NCBI GenBank assembly: GCA_964643325.1
Contig: CAZXSE010000005.1
Location: forward strand, 21,555-85,554
DNA from: Fredricksoniimonas sp964643325
GTDB taxonomy: Bacteria; Omnitrophota; Gorgyraeia; Zapsychrales; Fredricksoniimonadaceae
DNA length: 64,000 nt
Direction: 5' to 3'
The position numbers were made by a program, and so were the translations under genes. Within the stretch, counting starts at the first letter, position 1; each line of letters begins with the position of its first letter. Below are positions 33,303 through 42,361 of this stretch, one piece after another. The notes under the pieces are model-generated. The model was given only the letters and a program-made list of their open reading frames with translations. It made no database searches and was not told the DNA's origin.

Positions 33303-33761
33303 ATGGCTGCACAAGATGCAAAAAAGGCGAAGAGTTACGCTCTTCGCCTTTTAAAATTACGGCCCCGCAGTGCGGCTGAGATCCGCGGCAAGATGGCGGA
33401 TAAAGGCCACGCGGCGGCGGCCATTGATGCGACGGTGGAGGCGCTGACACAGGCGGGCCTCTTGGACGATGCGGTCTTTGCAAAGGCCTGGATGCGCTCC
33501 CGCTTGAACCGTCCGATGGGTTTGCGGCGAGTGTCGCGCGAGTTGATGGATAAGGGCATTTCCAAAGACCTTGTCCGCGCCGCGTGGGATGAGCTTAAAG
33601 AAGATTACGACGAGTTGGATGTCGTTTGCCGGCTGGCGAACAAGAGAGCGGCGAAATACAACAACATTGATCCTCTGAAGCGCAAGAAACGGGTGATGGA
33701 TTATCTTGCCCGTCGCGGTTTTCAGCTGGATGCCATTATGAAAGCGATAAGAGCGTTATGA
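33303..33761 (+). CDS. recX: Regulatory protein RecX
   Basis: RecX limits RecA filament growth. The 152-residue product contains ALRLLKLRPRSAAEIRGKM near the N-terminus, LTQAGLLDDAVFAKAWMRSR and three-helix repeats, as in the family. The ATG at 33303 seems more likely than the TTG at 33297. A perfect inverted repeat with a short T-run lies in codons 7-17, so expression may be attenuated relative to recA. The stop overlaps the alaS start (ATGA). Confidence 0.9.
   Translation: MAAQDAKKAKSYALRLLKLRPRSAAEIRGKMADKGHAAAAIDATVEALTQAGLLDDAVFAKAWMRSRLNRPMGLRRVSRELMDKGISKDLVRAAWDELKEDYDELDVVCRLANKRAAKYNNIDPLKRKKRVMDYLARRGFQLDAIMKAIRAL
33322..33352 (+). terminator. Terminator-like hairpin inside the start of recX
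   Basis: AAAAGGCGAAGAG (33322-33334) pairs perfectly with CTCTTCGCCTTTT (33340-33352) around TTACG. The 3' strand ends in TTTT, followed by AAAATTAC. It lies in the coding sequence 20 bases after the recX ATG. In E. coli a terminator between recA and recX keeps RecX low; this would do the same from within the gene. Confidence 0.6.
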
Positions 33762-36403
33762 CAGGTCACCAGATCCGCAGCAAGTTCCTGGAGTTCTTCA
33801 AGTCCAAAGGCCATAAGGTCATTGCCAGTGATTCGCTGGTACCCAAGGACGATCCGACCGTGCTTTTTACGACGGCGGGCATGCAGCAGTTCAAGCAGCA
33901 GTTCATGGGGCATATCACGGACTTTAAGAGCGCAACTACATCGCAGAAATGCCTGCGTACGGACGACTTGACCGAGGTCGGGGTCACGGATTTTCATCAC
34001 ACCATGTTCGAGATGCTCGGGAATTTCTCGTTCGGTGATTATTTCAAGAAAGAGGCCATTGCCTGGGCGTGGGAATTCCTGACAAAGGTCATGGGCATCC
34101 CGGCGGAGAAGTTGTGGGTGTCGGTCAACAAGGACGATGATGAGGCGTACGGGATCTGGCTCAATGATATCAAGATCCCTGCAGGGCGTATCGTCAAGCT
34201 GGGCGACAAGTCGAACTTCTGGCCGTCGAACGCGCGTCTTAACGGGCCTAACGGCCCGTGCGGCCCGTGTTCCGAGATCTTTTTTGACTGGGGCGTAAAA
34301 GACTGCAAGGATCCGCACTGCAACCCGGATTGTAATTGCGGGCGGTTCTGCGAAGTGTGGAATCTGGTGTTCACGCAATACAACCGCAAGGACGGCGGAC
34401 TTCTGGAGCCGCTGCCGGCGAAGAATATTGATACGGGCATGGGCCTGGAGCGTTTGACCGCTGTGATGCAGGGCAAGCATAACAATTTTGAATCCGATCT
34501 TTTTGCGCCTATCGTTGACGCTGTCGCGCGGGCTGTTGCGGCCGAGGGCGCCAAGATCACACTGCGTGAAACGCGCGTTGTGGCTGACCATGTGCGCGCC
34601 GTGACCTTTGGCGTGAGCGACGGGGTCATGCCGTCGAATGAAGGCCGCGGTTATGTCATGCGCAAGCTGATCGTTGATATGACCAATATCCTTGGGCAGG
34701 CCGGGGTAAAGAAGCCGCTGGTGCATACATTCGTGCCGGCCGTTGTCGAGCTGATGCGCGGGCCGTATCCCGAACTTGCGGCGAAGCAGAAGGAAGTCAG
34801 TGAGATCGTCCGGCGCATCGAAGAGGCGGTCATTAAATTGAACGCCGAACAGGTCCCGCAATTCCTGGCGGAGATCGATCGTGAAAAGAAAAGCAAAAGT
34901 AATGATCCGGACCGACTCGGCGAGATCATGTTCCGCTATCGGGATACGTACGGCCTTCCTTTGAGTTTGATCGAAACAAAGGTCAAGGAAGTCTTTGGAG
35001 AAGATGTTGCCGTCCAGGCGAGCGCTGTTGCCGGGAAGCTGATGAACGAACAGAAAGAGCGCTCCCGGTCATCCAGTAAGATGCAGGGCGACGTGTTCCT
35101 TTCCGGCACTGTTGATGTGAAAGGCATTGTTGCGACGAAATTTGTCGGCCATGAGCAGCCGAGCGCGGATGCCCGTATTGTAAAACTGTTCGTCAATGGG
35201 CAGAGTGTTGATGAGGCCAAAGAAGGCGCGAACGTTGCCGCGGTGCTTGATGCGACACCGTTCTATGCCGAACAGGGCGGCCAGTGCGCAGACACAGGTG
35301 TCATTGCCGGCAAGGCCGGTTCCATTGATGTGCAGGATGTTCACAAGGTCACGGATGTTTTTGTGCATCAGGGCATTGTTGCCAAAGGCTGTGTGAAGGT
35401 CAATGATCCGGTCAAGGCGTCCATTGACGGCGAGCGGCGCATGGCCGTTGCCCGCAATCATACAGCAACACATCTTTTACAGGCGGCACTCCGGACGGTG
35501 CTTGGCGAACACGTGAAACAGCAGGGATCGCTCGTCGATGCCGGCCGTTTGCGTTTTGATTTCACGCATCCCAAGGCCCTCGGGAAAGATGAGCTTGAGA
35601 AGGTTGAGGACATGGTCAATGTCTTCATCCGCCGTTGCGATAGTGTTTCCAAGCAGGAAATGACCCAGGCCCAGGCCAAAGATACGGGCGCGCTCGCATT
35701 TTTTGCCGAGAAATACGGCGAGAAGGTGCGCGTGGTCGGTGTCGGTGAATATTCCAGGGAATTCTGCGGCGGCACCCATCTTGATTCAACGGGGCAGATC
35801 GGATCGTTCAGGATCGTATCCGAGGGCGCTGTGGCGCAAGGCATTCGCCGCATCGAGGCCGTGACAGGGGCGGGAGCTGACGCGTTGACGCGCGGGCGTG
35901 AACGGATATTGGAAAAAGCAGCGGCAGCGCTCAAAACAGCGCCCGAGGATCTGGCGGTGCGCCTTGAACAGCAGATCAAGCGCGCTAAAGAATTGCAAAA
36001 AGAAGTGAGCGACCTTAATTTTAATTTGATCAAGACCGGGCTCGACGGGATCATTGCCGGCGGGCATAAGGTCGGCGGCAGTCTTATCGTGGGCCATGTG
36101 TTCAAATGTGTTGATATGGATACACTGCGGCGGATATCTGATCTTGTTAAGCAAAAGTGTCCGTCATCGGTCCATATCCTGGGCGCTGTGAACGGCGCGG
36201 ATGAAGCTGCACTTCTGGTCGCCGTGACCGAGGACCTTGTGGGTAAGGGCGTCAAGGCCGGCGATGTCATCCAGAAAGTGGCGGGCATGATCAAAGGTTC
36301 CGGCGGCGGCAGGCCCAATATGGCCCAGGCGGGCGGCAAGGACCCGGCAAAACTCGCCGAGGCGGTGGGTAAAGCGCAAGAGATCGTGAAAGGTTTGTTA
36401 TGA
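33758..36403 (+). CDS. alaS: Alanyl-tRNA synthetase
   Basis: AlaRS charges tRNA-Ala. The catalytic class II domain begins IRSKFLEFFKSKGHKVIASD and has LFTTAGMQQFKQQFMG. The editing domain carries HxxxH (ARNHTATHLLQAAL) and CGGTHLDSTG. The C-terminal C-Ala domain includes GSGGGRPNMAQAGG. It has 881 residues, full length. It is coupled to recX upstream and to hisD downstream through 4-base overlaps. The recX-alaS order is known from other bacteria; hisD is an unusual neighbour. Confidence 0.97.
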   Translation: MTGHQIRSKFLEFFKSKGHKVIASDSLVPKDDPTVLFTTAGMQQFKQQFMGHITDFKSATTSQKCLRTDDLTEVGVTDFHHTMFEMLGNFSFGDYFKKEAIAWAWEFLTKVMGIPAEKLWVSVNKDDDEAYGIWLNDIKIPAGRIVKLGDKSNFWPSNARLNGPNGPCGPCSEIFFDWGVKDCKDPHCNPDCNCGRFCEVWNLVFTQYNRKDGGLLEPLPAKNIDTGMGLERLTAVMQGKHNNFESDLFAPIVDAVARAVAAEGAKITLRETRVVADHVRAVTFGVSDGVMPSNEGRGYVMRKLIVDMTNILGQAGVKKPLVHTFVPAVVELMRGPYPELAAKQKEVSEIVRRIEEAVIKLNAEQVPQFLAEIDREKKSKSNDPDRLGEIMFRYRDTYGLPLSLIETKVKEVFGEDVAVQASAVAGKLMNEQKERSRSSSKMQGDVFLSGTVDVKGIVATKFVGHEQPSADARIVKLFVNGQSVDEAKEGANVAAVLDATPFYAEQGGQCADTGVIAGKAGSIDVQDVHKVTDVFVHQGIVAKGCVKVNDPVKASIDGERRMAVARNHTATHLLQAALRTVLGEHVKQQGSLVDAGRLRFDFTHPKALGKDELEKVEDMVNVFIRRCDSVSKQEMTQAQAKDTGALAFFAEKYGEKVRVVGVGEYSREFCGGTHLDSTGQIGSFRIVSEGAVAQGIRRIEAVTGAGADALTRGRERILEKAAAALKTAPEDLAVRLEQQIKRAKELQKEVSDLNFNLIKTGLDGIIAGGHKVGGSLIVGHVFKCVDMDTLRRISDLVKQKCPSSVHILGAVNGADEAALLVAVTEDLVGKGVKAGDVIQKVAGMIKGSGGGRPNMAQAGGKDPAKLAEAVGKAQEIVKGLL

Positions 36404-37623
36404 AACTTTTGAAACTCAACAGCAAGAACATCCAGCAGCTCTACGACCGCAATCTTTATTATCGCCGCAAGAGCACGGTGGCAAAAGTGGCGGGGATCAT
36501 CGAGGATATCCGGACGCATGGCGACGACGCGGTGCTCAAATACACCCGCCGTTTTGACCATGTCAAGCTCGCGGCGAAGGACTTGCGCGTGGCCGAGAGC
36601 GAGATCAGCGGCGCGTTCCAGAACATCAAGCCTGAATTTGTGGCAACGCTCAAGCTCGTCATCAACAATGTGACGACATTTTATCGCAGCCAGATCAAGA
36701 AGCCCTGTTGCGTCAAGAGCGAGGATGGCGTGCTCCTGAAAGAGGAGTTCCGTCCGATCGATACGGTCGGTGTATATATCCCGGCGGGGACAGCGCCTCT
36801 GGTCTCGTCCGTTTATATGACGGTCATTCCGGCGAAGATCGCGGGGGTCAAGCGCATTGTGATCGTGACGCCTCCGGGCAAGGACGGGCATGTCAATCCG
36901 TATATCCTGGCCGTGGCAAACCTTCTTAATGTCAGCGAGGTTTACAAGATCGGCGGGGCGCAGGCCATTGCTGCGCTGGCGTTCGGCACGAAGACGGTCC
37001 CGCGGGTGGACAAGATCGTGGGCCCGGGCAATTCTTATGTAACGGAAGCAAAACGCCAGCTTTTCGGTTATGTGGACATTGACATGCTTGCGGGTCCGAC
37101 GGAGTTGGTCGTGATCGCCAACCGCTACAGCGATCCGGATTTCGTGGTCGCTGATTTTGAGTCACAGGTCGAACACGCGGGCGGCATTTCCATCCTTATT
37201 TCGACATCCAAACAGCTGATCCGCCAGGTCCGTGGGCGCGTGCAGGGCGGGTATGTGATCTATGCCAAGAATATGGAAGAGGCCATCGAGATCGCCAACA
37301 GGATAGCCCCTGAACATTTACAGATATTGACCAGCAATCCGGCGAGTGTGGCCAAGAAGATCCGGCATGCGGGTGCTATTTTCCTGGGGCCTTACAGCCC
37401 AACGCCCCTGGGGGATTATATCGCGGGCCCGAGCCATGTGCTGCCGACGCTTGGAACGGCCAAGTTCTCGTCGGGCTTGAGTATCTCGAGCTTCATGAAG
37501 ACGAGCCATATTATTTCGTATTCCAGGAAAGCGCTTGAGAAGGTGCGTGAACCGCTGGAGCGGATCGCGCTGATCGAGGGCTTGGTCAAGCACGCTGGAT
37601 CTGTTAACGTCAGGTTCAAATAA
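36400..37623 (+). CDS. hisD: Histidinol dehydrogenase
   Basis: HisD oxidises L-histidinol to histidine in two NAD steps. Motifs include YIPAGTAPLVSSVYMTVIPA, KIGGAQAIAALAFGT, KIVGPGNSYVTEAKRQLFG, DMLAGPTELVVIA and AGPSHVLPTLGTAKFSSGLS. In place of the usual AQAEHD the sequence reads SQVEHAGG, keeping the Glu-His pair. At 407 residues it is slightly short. It is translationally coupled to alaS and lies 11 bases before hisB. Confidence 0.95.
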   Translation: MKLLKLNSKNIQQLYDRNLYYRRKSTVAKVAGIIEDIRTHGDDAVLKYTRRFDHVKLAAKDLRVAESEISGAFQNIKPEFVATLKLVINNVTTFYRSQIKKPCCVKSEDGVLLKEEFRPIDTVGVYIPAGTAPLVSSVYMTVIPAKIAGVKRIVIVTPPGKDGHVNPYILAVANLLNVSEVYKIGGAQAIAALAFGTKTVPRVDKIVGPGNSYVTEAKRQLFGYVDIDMLAGPTELVVIANRYSDPDFVVADFESQVEHAGGISILISTSKQLIRQVRGRVQGGYVIYAKNMEEAIEIANRIAPEHLQILTSNPASVAKKIRHAGAIFLGPYSPTPLGDYIAGPSHVLPTLGTAKFSSGLSISSFMKTSHIISYSRKALEKVREPLERIALIEGLVKHAGSVNVRFK

Positions 37624-37634
37624 GGGAGAACATC

Positions 37635-38246
37635 ATGAGAACAGCTGTCGTTGAACGCAAAAGCAAGGAAACGCACATCAAGGTAGGCCTTAACATTGAC
37701 GGCAGGGGCGATCGGACGGAGATCAAGACAGGGATCGCCTTTCTTGACCACATGATCACGCTCTTTGCCTTTCACGGACTTTTTGATCTTGAGCTTGAGG
37801 TTGTCGCGTCGGATACGGCCATTGATATCCATCACACTAATGAGGATATCGGTATTGTCCTGGGCAAGGCGTTCAAGGAGGCTTTGGCGGACAAGGCGGG
37901 CATCCGGCGTTTTGGTTGTGCCGGGGCGCCCATGGAGGGCACGGTCGCGCGCGCGATCATTGATATCAGCGGGCGCGGGTATTTCCGGCTGAATCTTGAG
38001 GCGGATAAGGTCCTCAAGGTCAAGGACAAGGAAGAATATTCGCTGACCTATCTCGAGCATTTCATGGAATCGTTCGCGCATGCGCTGGGCGCAACGATGA
38101 GCATCACGTTGCAGAATGTTTCGGATGATGTGCATACGAATGTCGAGGCTGTGTTTAAAGCGCTGGGTTTGGCGCTGGACCAGGCCACACAGGTTGATCT
38201 TCGGCGTGAGGGCATTGTTCCGTCGACAAAAGGAATTATTGATTAA
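37635..38246 (+). CDS. hisB: Imidazoleglycerol-phosphate dehydratase
   Basis: This Mn-dependent dehydratase acts in histidine synthesis. HHTNED at 66-71 is the first metal-binding motif. The second is divergent: LEHFMESFAHAL keeps histidines at the expected spacing. FLDHMITLFAFHG near 36-48 is typical. It has 203 residues, the monofunctional form without the phosphatase domain. A 195-base spacer with a long inverted repeat separates it from hisH. Confidence 0.95.
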   Translation: MRTAVVERKSKETHIKVGLNIDGRGDRTEIKTGIAFLDHMITLFAFHGLFDLELEVVASDTAIDIHHTNEDIGIVLGKAFKEALADKAGIRRFGCAGAPMEGTVARAIIDISGRGYFRLNLEADKVLKVKDKEEYSLTYLEHFMESFAHALGATMSITLQNVSDDVHTNVEAVFKALGLALDQATQVDLRREGIVPSTKGIID

Positions 38247-38290
38247 CTGCGCTTTTGGTCAGCTCGCGGCGTGTTCGAGTCGCGAAATAT

Positions 38291-38415
38291 CAAGCGCTCG
38301 TGATCAGCTTTGGCATGTTGTAGCCGCGAATTAGAGAGCGGCCTTCCTTCATTAGACAGGGACGCTCTCTGCTGAGCGGCGGAAACATGCCAAGGGCTGA
38401 TCAGAAGAGCGCTTG
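38291..38415. repeat. 125-nt rod-like inverted repeat between hisB and hisH
   Basis: Five stems stack in order. CAAGCGCTC pairs with GAGCGCTTG (38407-38415), TGATCAGC with GCTGATCA (38396-38403), TTGGCATGTT with AACATGCCAA (38384-38393), GCCGC with GCGGC (38376-38380), and AGAGAGCG with CGCTCTCT (38363-38370). The loop is 22 nt. About 40 base pairs are perfect, with small offsets only. No T-run follows. It could be an attenuator or processing site for the his genes, a small RNA, or a palindromic mobile unit. No histidine-rich leader peptide is visible. Confidence 0.72.
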
Positions 38416-38441
38416 TGATTTGTTCAATATCAGGGATTAAC

Positions 38442-39044
38442 ATGATCGCAATTATTGATTATGGCATGGGAAATTTGCGCAGTGTGCAGAAGGCATTGGA
38501 GAATGTCGGCGGCAAGACGTGTATCGTTGCTGCCCCTGACGGGATCATGAAGGCTGACAAGCTGGTGCTTCCTGGCGTCGGGGCCATGAAACCGGCCATG
38601 GATAAACTGCAGGCATCAGGGCTGGACGTGGCTATCAAGCTGTTCGCTGCTTCGGGCAAGCCGTTCTTGGGGATTTGCTTGGGGTTTCAGCTTTTGTTCG
38701 ATGAGAGCAGTGAAGGCGGCAGCGTCAAAGGGCTTGGGATGTTGCCCGGCAGGGTTGAACGGTTCCCGGATACGGTCAAGGTCCCGCAGATGGGTTGGAA
38801 TAATTTGAAGATCGTTCAGCCGGGTTGCCCCATGTATCGCGGCGTGGGGGATGGTCGGCATGTTTATTTTTGTCATTCGTACTATGCCGCACCCAAGGAT
38901 CAGGCGGTCATTGCAACAACGACCGAGCACGGCATTGCCTATGCTTCGTCGGTGTGCAAGGGTAATATCTGGGGCGTGCAGTTCCACCCGGAAAAGAGCC
39001 AGGCCGCGGGCTTGCGCATCCTGGAGAACTTTGTCCAATGTTGA
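38442..39044 (+). CDS. hisH: Imidazole glycerol phosphate synthase, glutaminase subunit
   Basis: HisH releases ammonia from glutamine for HisF. The class I amidotransferase triad is C79 (LGICLGFQLLF), H182 and E184 (FHPEKS). It has 200 residues. The ATG at 38442 begins MIAIIDYGMGNL, the usual N-terminus; a longer in-frame start would lie in the inverted repeat. It overlaps hisA by 7 bases. Confidence 0.95.
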   Translation: MIAIIDYGMGNLRSVQKALENVGGKTCIVAAPDGIMKADKLVLPGVGAMKPAMDKLQASGLDVAIKLFAASGKPFLGICLGFQLLFDESSEGGSVKGLGMLPGRVERFPDTVKVPQMGWNNLKIVQPGCPMYRGVGDGRHVYFCHSYYAAPKDQAVIATTTEHGIAYASSVCKGNIWGVQFHPEKSQAAGLRILENFVQC

Positions 39045-39757
39045 TCATCCCTGCTATTGATATCAAGGACGGCAAGGTCGTGCGCCTGTTCCAGGGGCGT
39101 TTTGACCAGGTCACGGAATACGGCGCCGATCCCGTGGAGATGGCCAAACACTGGGAAGGCCTTGGGGCGAAATACCTGCATGTGGTCGATCTTGACGGGG
39201 CTGTGTCCGGCGAGCGGCGCAATCAGGATATTATCAAGAGGATCATCAAAGCCATCGCCATTCCGATCGAGACGGGCGGCGGCATCCGTTCGCGTGAGGT
39301 TGTGGAAGATTTTATGGATGCCGGCATTGGCCGCGTCATCCTTGGCACCAAGGTCGTGGATGATCGCGAGCTTTTGGCTGATGTGCTCAAGAGATGGCGT
39401 GCGCGCATTGCGGTCAGCCTTGATTGTTCCAAGGGATTTGTGGCCCAGCGTGGCTGGGTCGCCACATCGACGGTCAAGGGTGTGGATATGGCGCGTGAGC
39501 TGGCGGCCATGGGACTTGAATATATCATTTATACGGATATCGCGCGCGACGGAACATTGGCTGGGCCGAACATCGATGGGTTAAAAGAGGTCCTTGAGAC
39601 CGGATGTCCCCATGTGATCGCGTCCGGCGGGGTCAAGTCGCTCGACGATGTCAGGGCTCTTCTGGCGCTCAAACATCCAAGCTTGTACGGCATGATCACG
39701 GGCAGGGCGGTCTATGAAGGAACGCTGGATATTAAGGAAGCTCTGAAGCTATGTTAA
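39038..39757 (+). CDS. hisA: ProFAR isomerase HisA
   Basis: HisA is a TIM-barrel isomerase of histidine synthesis. The catalytic aspartates are D8 (PAIDIKDG) and D129 (VSLDCSKG). The phosphate-binding loops ETGGGIRS and IASGGVKSLDDV are in place. It has 239 residues. It lies in the compact hisH-hisA-hisF run, overlapping hisF by 7 bases. Confidence 0.96.
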   Translation: MLIIPAIDIKDGKVVRLFQGRFDQVTEYGADPVEMAKHWEGLGAKYLHVVDLDGAVSGERRNQDIIKRIIKAIAIPIETGGGIRSREVVEDFMDAGIGRVILGTKVVDDRELLADVLKRWRARIAVSLDCSKGFVAQRGWVATSTVKGVDMARELAAMGLEYIIYTDIARDGTLAGPNIDGLKEVLETGCPHVIASGGVKSLDDVRALLALKHPSLYGMITGRAVYEGTLDIKEALKLC

Positions 39758-40509
39758 CGAAACGCATCATCCCATGCCTGGATGTCAAGGACGGGCGCGT
39801 TGTCAAAGGTGTCAACTTTGTCAATCTGCGCGATGCCGGGGACCCGGTCGCTGTTGCTAATGTTTACAACAATGCGCGCGCGGATGAACTTGTTTTTCTG
39901 GATATTACGGCGAGCCACGAGGGCCGCAAGACCTTCATTGATGTTGTGCGCCGCACGGCCGAGCAGGTCTTTATGCCGCTGACCGTTGGCGGCGGGATCA
40001 ACTCTGTTGAAGATATCCGCAATCTGCTCAATGCCGGCGCGGACAAGGTGTCGATCAACACTTCGGCGTTGAACGATCCGGACCTTGTGCGTGAAGCGGC
40101 CGAGCGTTTTGGCAGCCAGTGCATTGTCGTGGCCATTGACGCCAAGAAGATCGGACCTTCATGGAAAGTTTTTACGCACGGCGGGCGCAATCAGGTGGAC
40201 AAGGATGCCATCGCGTGGGCCCGCGAGGTCCAGGCGCTGGGCGCGGGTGAGATCTTATTGACGAGCATGGATGCCGACGGGACCAAGAACGGATTTGATC
40301 TGCCGCTGACAAAAGCGGTAACGGATGCGGTCAATATCCCGGTCATTGCTTCCGGCGGGGCAGGGGATGCGCTGCACTTCGCGGAGCTGTTCATTAAGAC
40401 CGGCGCGGACGCCGGTCTTGCGGCGTCGATCTTTCATTATGGAGAGATCGCTGTTCCTGAAGTGAAGCGTTATCTGGATGCCCGGGGCATCCCGGTCAGA
40501 TTGACTTAA
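39751..40509 (+). CDS. hisF: Imidazole glycerol phosphate synthase, cyclase subunit
   Basis: HisF closes the imidazole ring and yields AICAR. D11 (IPCLDVKDGRVVKG) and D130 (VVAIDAKK) are the catalytic pair; VGGGINSVEDIRN and IASGGAGD bind phosphate. It has 252 residues. It would act with HisH as a heterodimer. trpE begins 23 bases downstream, so histidine and tryptophan genes may share a transcript. Confidence 0.96.
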   Translation: MLTKRIIPCLDVKDGRVVKGVNFVNLRDAGDPVAVANVYNNARADELVFLDITASHEGRKTFIDVVRRTAEQVFMPLTVGGGINSVEDIRNLLNAGADKVSINTSALNDPDLVREAAERFGSQCIVVAIDAKKIGPSWKVFTHGGRNQVDKDAIAWAREVQALGAGEILLTSMDADGTKNGFDLPLTKAVTDAVNIPVIASGGAGDALHFAELFIKTGADAGLAASIFHYGEIAVPEVKRYLDARGIPVRLT

Positions 40510-40532
40510 ATGGCAGTACGGGGTTAAAAGCG

Positions 40533-42032
40533 ATGAAGTGCGTTACAGAAAAAGAATTCCTGGCATATGCGAAACAGGGCAACCTGATCCCCGTGTTCCG
40601 GGATATTTACGGCGACCTTGAGACGCCGGTGGCGGCTTATATGAAACTGGCTGCCCGGTCGCGGTATTCTTTTCTGTTAGAGTCCGTGGAAGGCGGCGAG
40701 AAATTGGCGCGGTATTCCTTCCTGGCCCGCGATCCGGAACTGGTTGTGCGCGTCAAAGGGCGTCATGCCCAAATCATTCGTTTTGTCAAAGGCAAGCCCG
40801 TCGCAGAGAAGGTTGATTTCAAGAAGTCGCCGCTCGAGATCGTTCGCGCCCTGGTCCGTAATTACAAGTTCGTGAATATCCCCGGCCTCCCGCAGATCTG
40901 CGGCGGTTTCGTCGGGTATTTGAGTTATGACGCGGTGCGGTTCTTCGAAGATATTCCTGATCAAAGACCGGATGACCTTGATCTGCCTGATGTTGTTTTG
41001 ATGATGGCCAAAGAAATGGTCATCTTCGATCATTTGCATCACACGATCAAGATCGTTTGTTGTGTGGGGACGGATAAGAAAGACACAATTGCCATCCTCA
41101 AGCGCAAATATCGCGAGGCCATGGTACGCATTGACGGCCTCGTCGCTGGTATGGCTGCGCCACTAAGACTGCCCAAGGCCGTGGCCGGGAAGTTTTCCGG
41201 CATGAAGGTCCGTTCGAACTGCACGCGCAGGATGTATGAGGATATGGTCGTTAAGACTAAAGAACAGATCCGCGCCGGGGAGATCATCCAGGCGGTCATT
41301 TCCCAGCGCTTTGAAGTGAAGATCAAGACATCGCCTATGAATGTGTACCGGACATTGAGAACGCTCAATCCGTCACCTTACATGTATCTCTTGAATCTTG
41401 ATGGGGTTTCTATCGTCGGGTCTTCGCCCGAACTTTTGGTCCGTTGCGAGAAAGGAATGGTCGAGACGCGGCCGATCGCGGGCACGCGTCCGCGCGGCAA
41501 GACGCTCGAGGAGGACGCGGCACTGGAAAAAGAGCTTCTGGCGGACCCTAAGGAAGTAGCGGAACATGTGATGCTTGTCGATCTCGGGCGCAATGACCTG
41601 GGGCGCGTGTGTGAGCCTGGAACGGTCAAGGTGACGGAATTGATGGGTGTGGAGAGGTATTCTCATGTGATGCATATCGTCTCAAGCGTGCAGGGGAAAT
41701 TGCGCCCGGATCAGGACGTGATCGCGGCCTTGGAGGCTACTTTTCCGGCGGGAACTCTCTCGGGCGCGCCCAAGATCCGCGCTATGGAGATCATCGAGGC
41801 CCTGGAGCCTTCGCACAGGGGGCCTTACGGCGGATGCATTGGATACATAAGTTTCTCGCAAGATATTGACACTTGTATTACAATACGCACTATTGTCATC
41901 AAGGGTGACACGGCGTATGTCCAGGCAGGGGCCGGCATTGTGGCGGATTCTGACCCGGTCAGTGAATATACCGAGACGGTAAACAAGGCAAAAGCGCAGA
42001 TCAGGGCCCTTGAACTGGCTCATCAGCGCTAG
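40533..42032 (+). CDS. trpE: Anthranilate synthase component I
   Basis: TrpE makes anthranilate from chorismate with ammonia from TrpG. The feedback-site signature LLESVEGGEKLARYSF at 48-63 predicts tryptophan inhibition. The chorismate-binding half has VETRPIAGTRPRGKTLEED, VDLGRNDLGRV and PAGTLSGAPKIRAMEIIE. It has 499 residues. No trpG lies beside it, so the glutaminase is elsewhere. PabB is less likely given the Trp-binding motif. Confidence 0.92.
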   Translation: MKCVTEKEFLAYAKQGNLIPVFRDIYGDLETPVAAYMKLAARSRYSFLLESVEGGEKLARYSFLARDPELVVRVKGRHAQIIRFVKGKPVAEKVDFKKSPLEIVRALVRNYKFVNIPGLPQICGGFVGYLSYDAVRFFEDIPDQRPDDLDLPDVVLMMAKEMVIFDHLHHTIKIVCCVGTDKKDTIAILKRKYREAMVRIDGLVAGMAAPLRLPKAVAGKFSGMKVRSNCTRRMYEDMVVKTKEQIRAGEIIQAVISQRFEVKIKTSPMNVYRTLRTLNPSPYMYLLNLDGVSIVGSSPELLVRCEKGMVETRPIAGTRPRGKTLEEDAALEKELLADPKEVAEHVMLVDLGRNDLGRVCEPGTVKVTELMGVERYSHVMHIVSSVQGKLRPDQDVIAALEATFPAGTLSGAPKIRAMEIIEALEPSHRGPYGGCIGYISFSQDIDTCITIRTIVIKGDTAYVQAGAGIVADSDPVSEYTETVNKAKAQIRALELAHQR

Positions 42033-42070
42033 AGCAAAAAAGAACAGAACGCAGAAAGGAAACACGGGCA

Positions 42071-42322
42071 ATGGAAGTTAAGATCAGAATGCAGCGAGCG
42101 GGGGATCCGGCGCAGAAAAGTCACAACTGGAGGATCGTCGCCATCAGCAAATGCAAGGCGCGCGACGGCAGGGTCCTTGAGATCATGGGGCATTATGACC
42201 CGGCGAAGAAGCCCGCGGTCTATAAGCTTGATATTTCCAAGATCGAGAAATGGCTTAAGAACGGCGCGCAGATGTCGGATACGGTCCGCACGCTCTACAA
42301 CAAGACCAAAAGACAGAAATAA
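42071..42322 (+). CDS. rpsP: Ribosomal protein bS16
   Basis: The 83-residue protein starts MEVKIRMQRAGDP and has NWRIVAISKCKARDGRVLEIMGHYDP, then KIEKWLKNGAQMSDTVRTLY, the bS16 pattern. The usual partners rimM, trmD and rplS are absent; instead it lies between trpE and yajC. The ATG has GAAAGGAAAC upstream. Confidence 0.9.
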   Translation: MEVKIRMQRAGDPAQKSHNWRIVAISKCKARDGRVLEIMGHYDPAKKPAVYKLDISKIEKWLKNGAQMSDTVRTLYNKTKRQK

Positions 42323-42361
42323 GATCATAGATGCGGCCTTGCGCCGCGGAAGGATTATTGT

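Noticed and set aside
38247..38287. Possible tRNA remnant (TTCGAGT T-loop-like segment) after hisB
   Set aside because: The T-arm-like piece has a mismatched stem, and no anticodon arm, D arm or acceptor can be completed around it.
40510..40532. Trp leader or attenuator before trpE
   Set aside because: The gap after hisF is 23 bases, too short for a leader peptide and hairpins.
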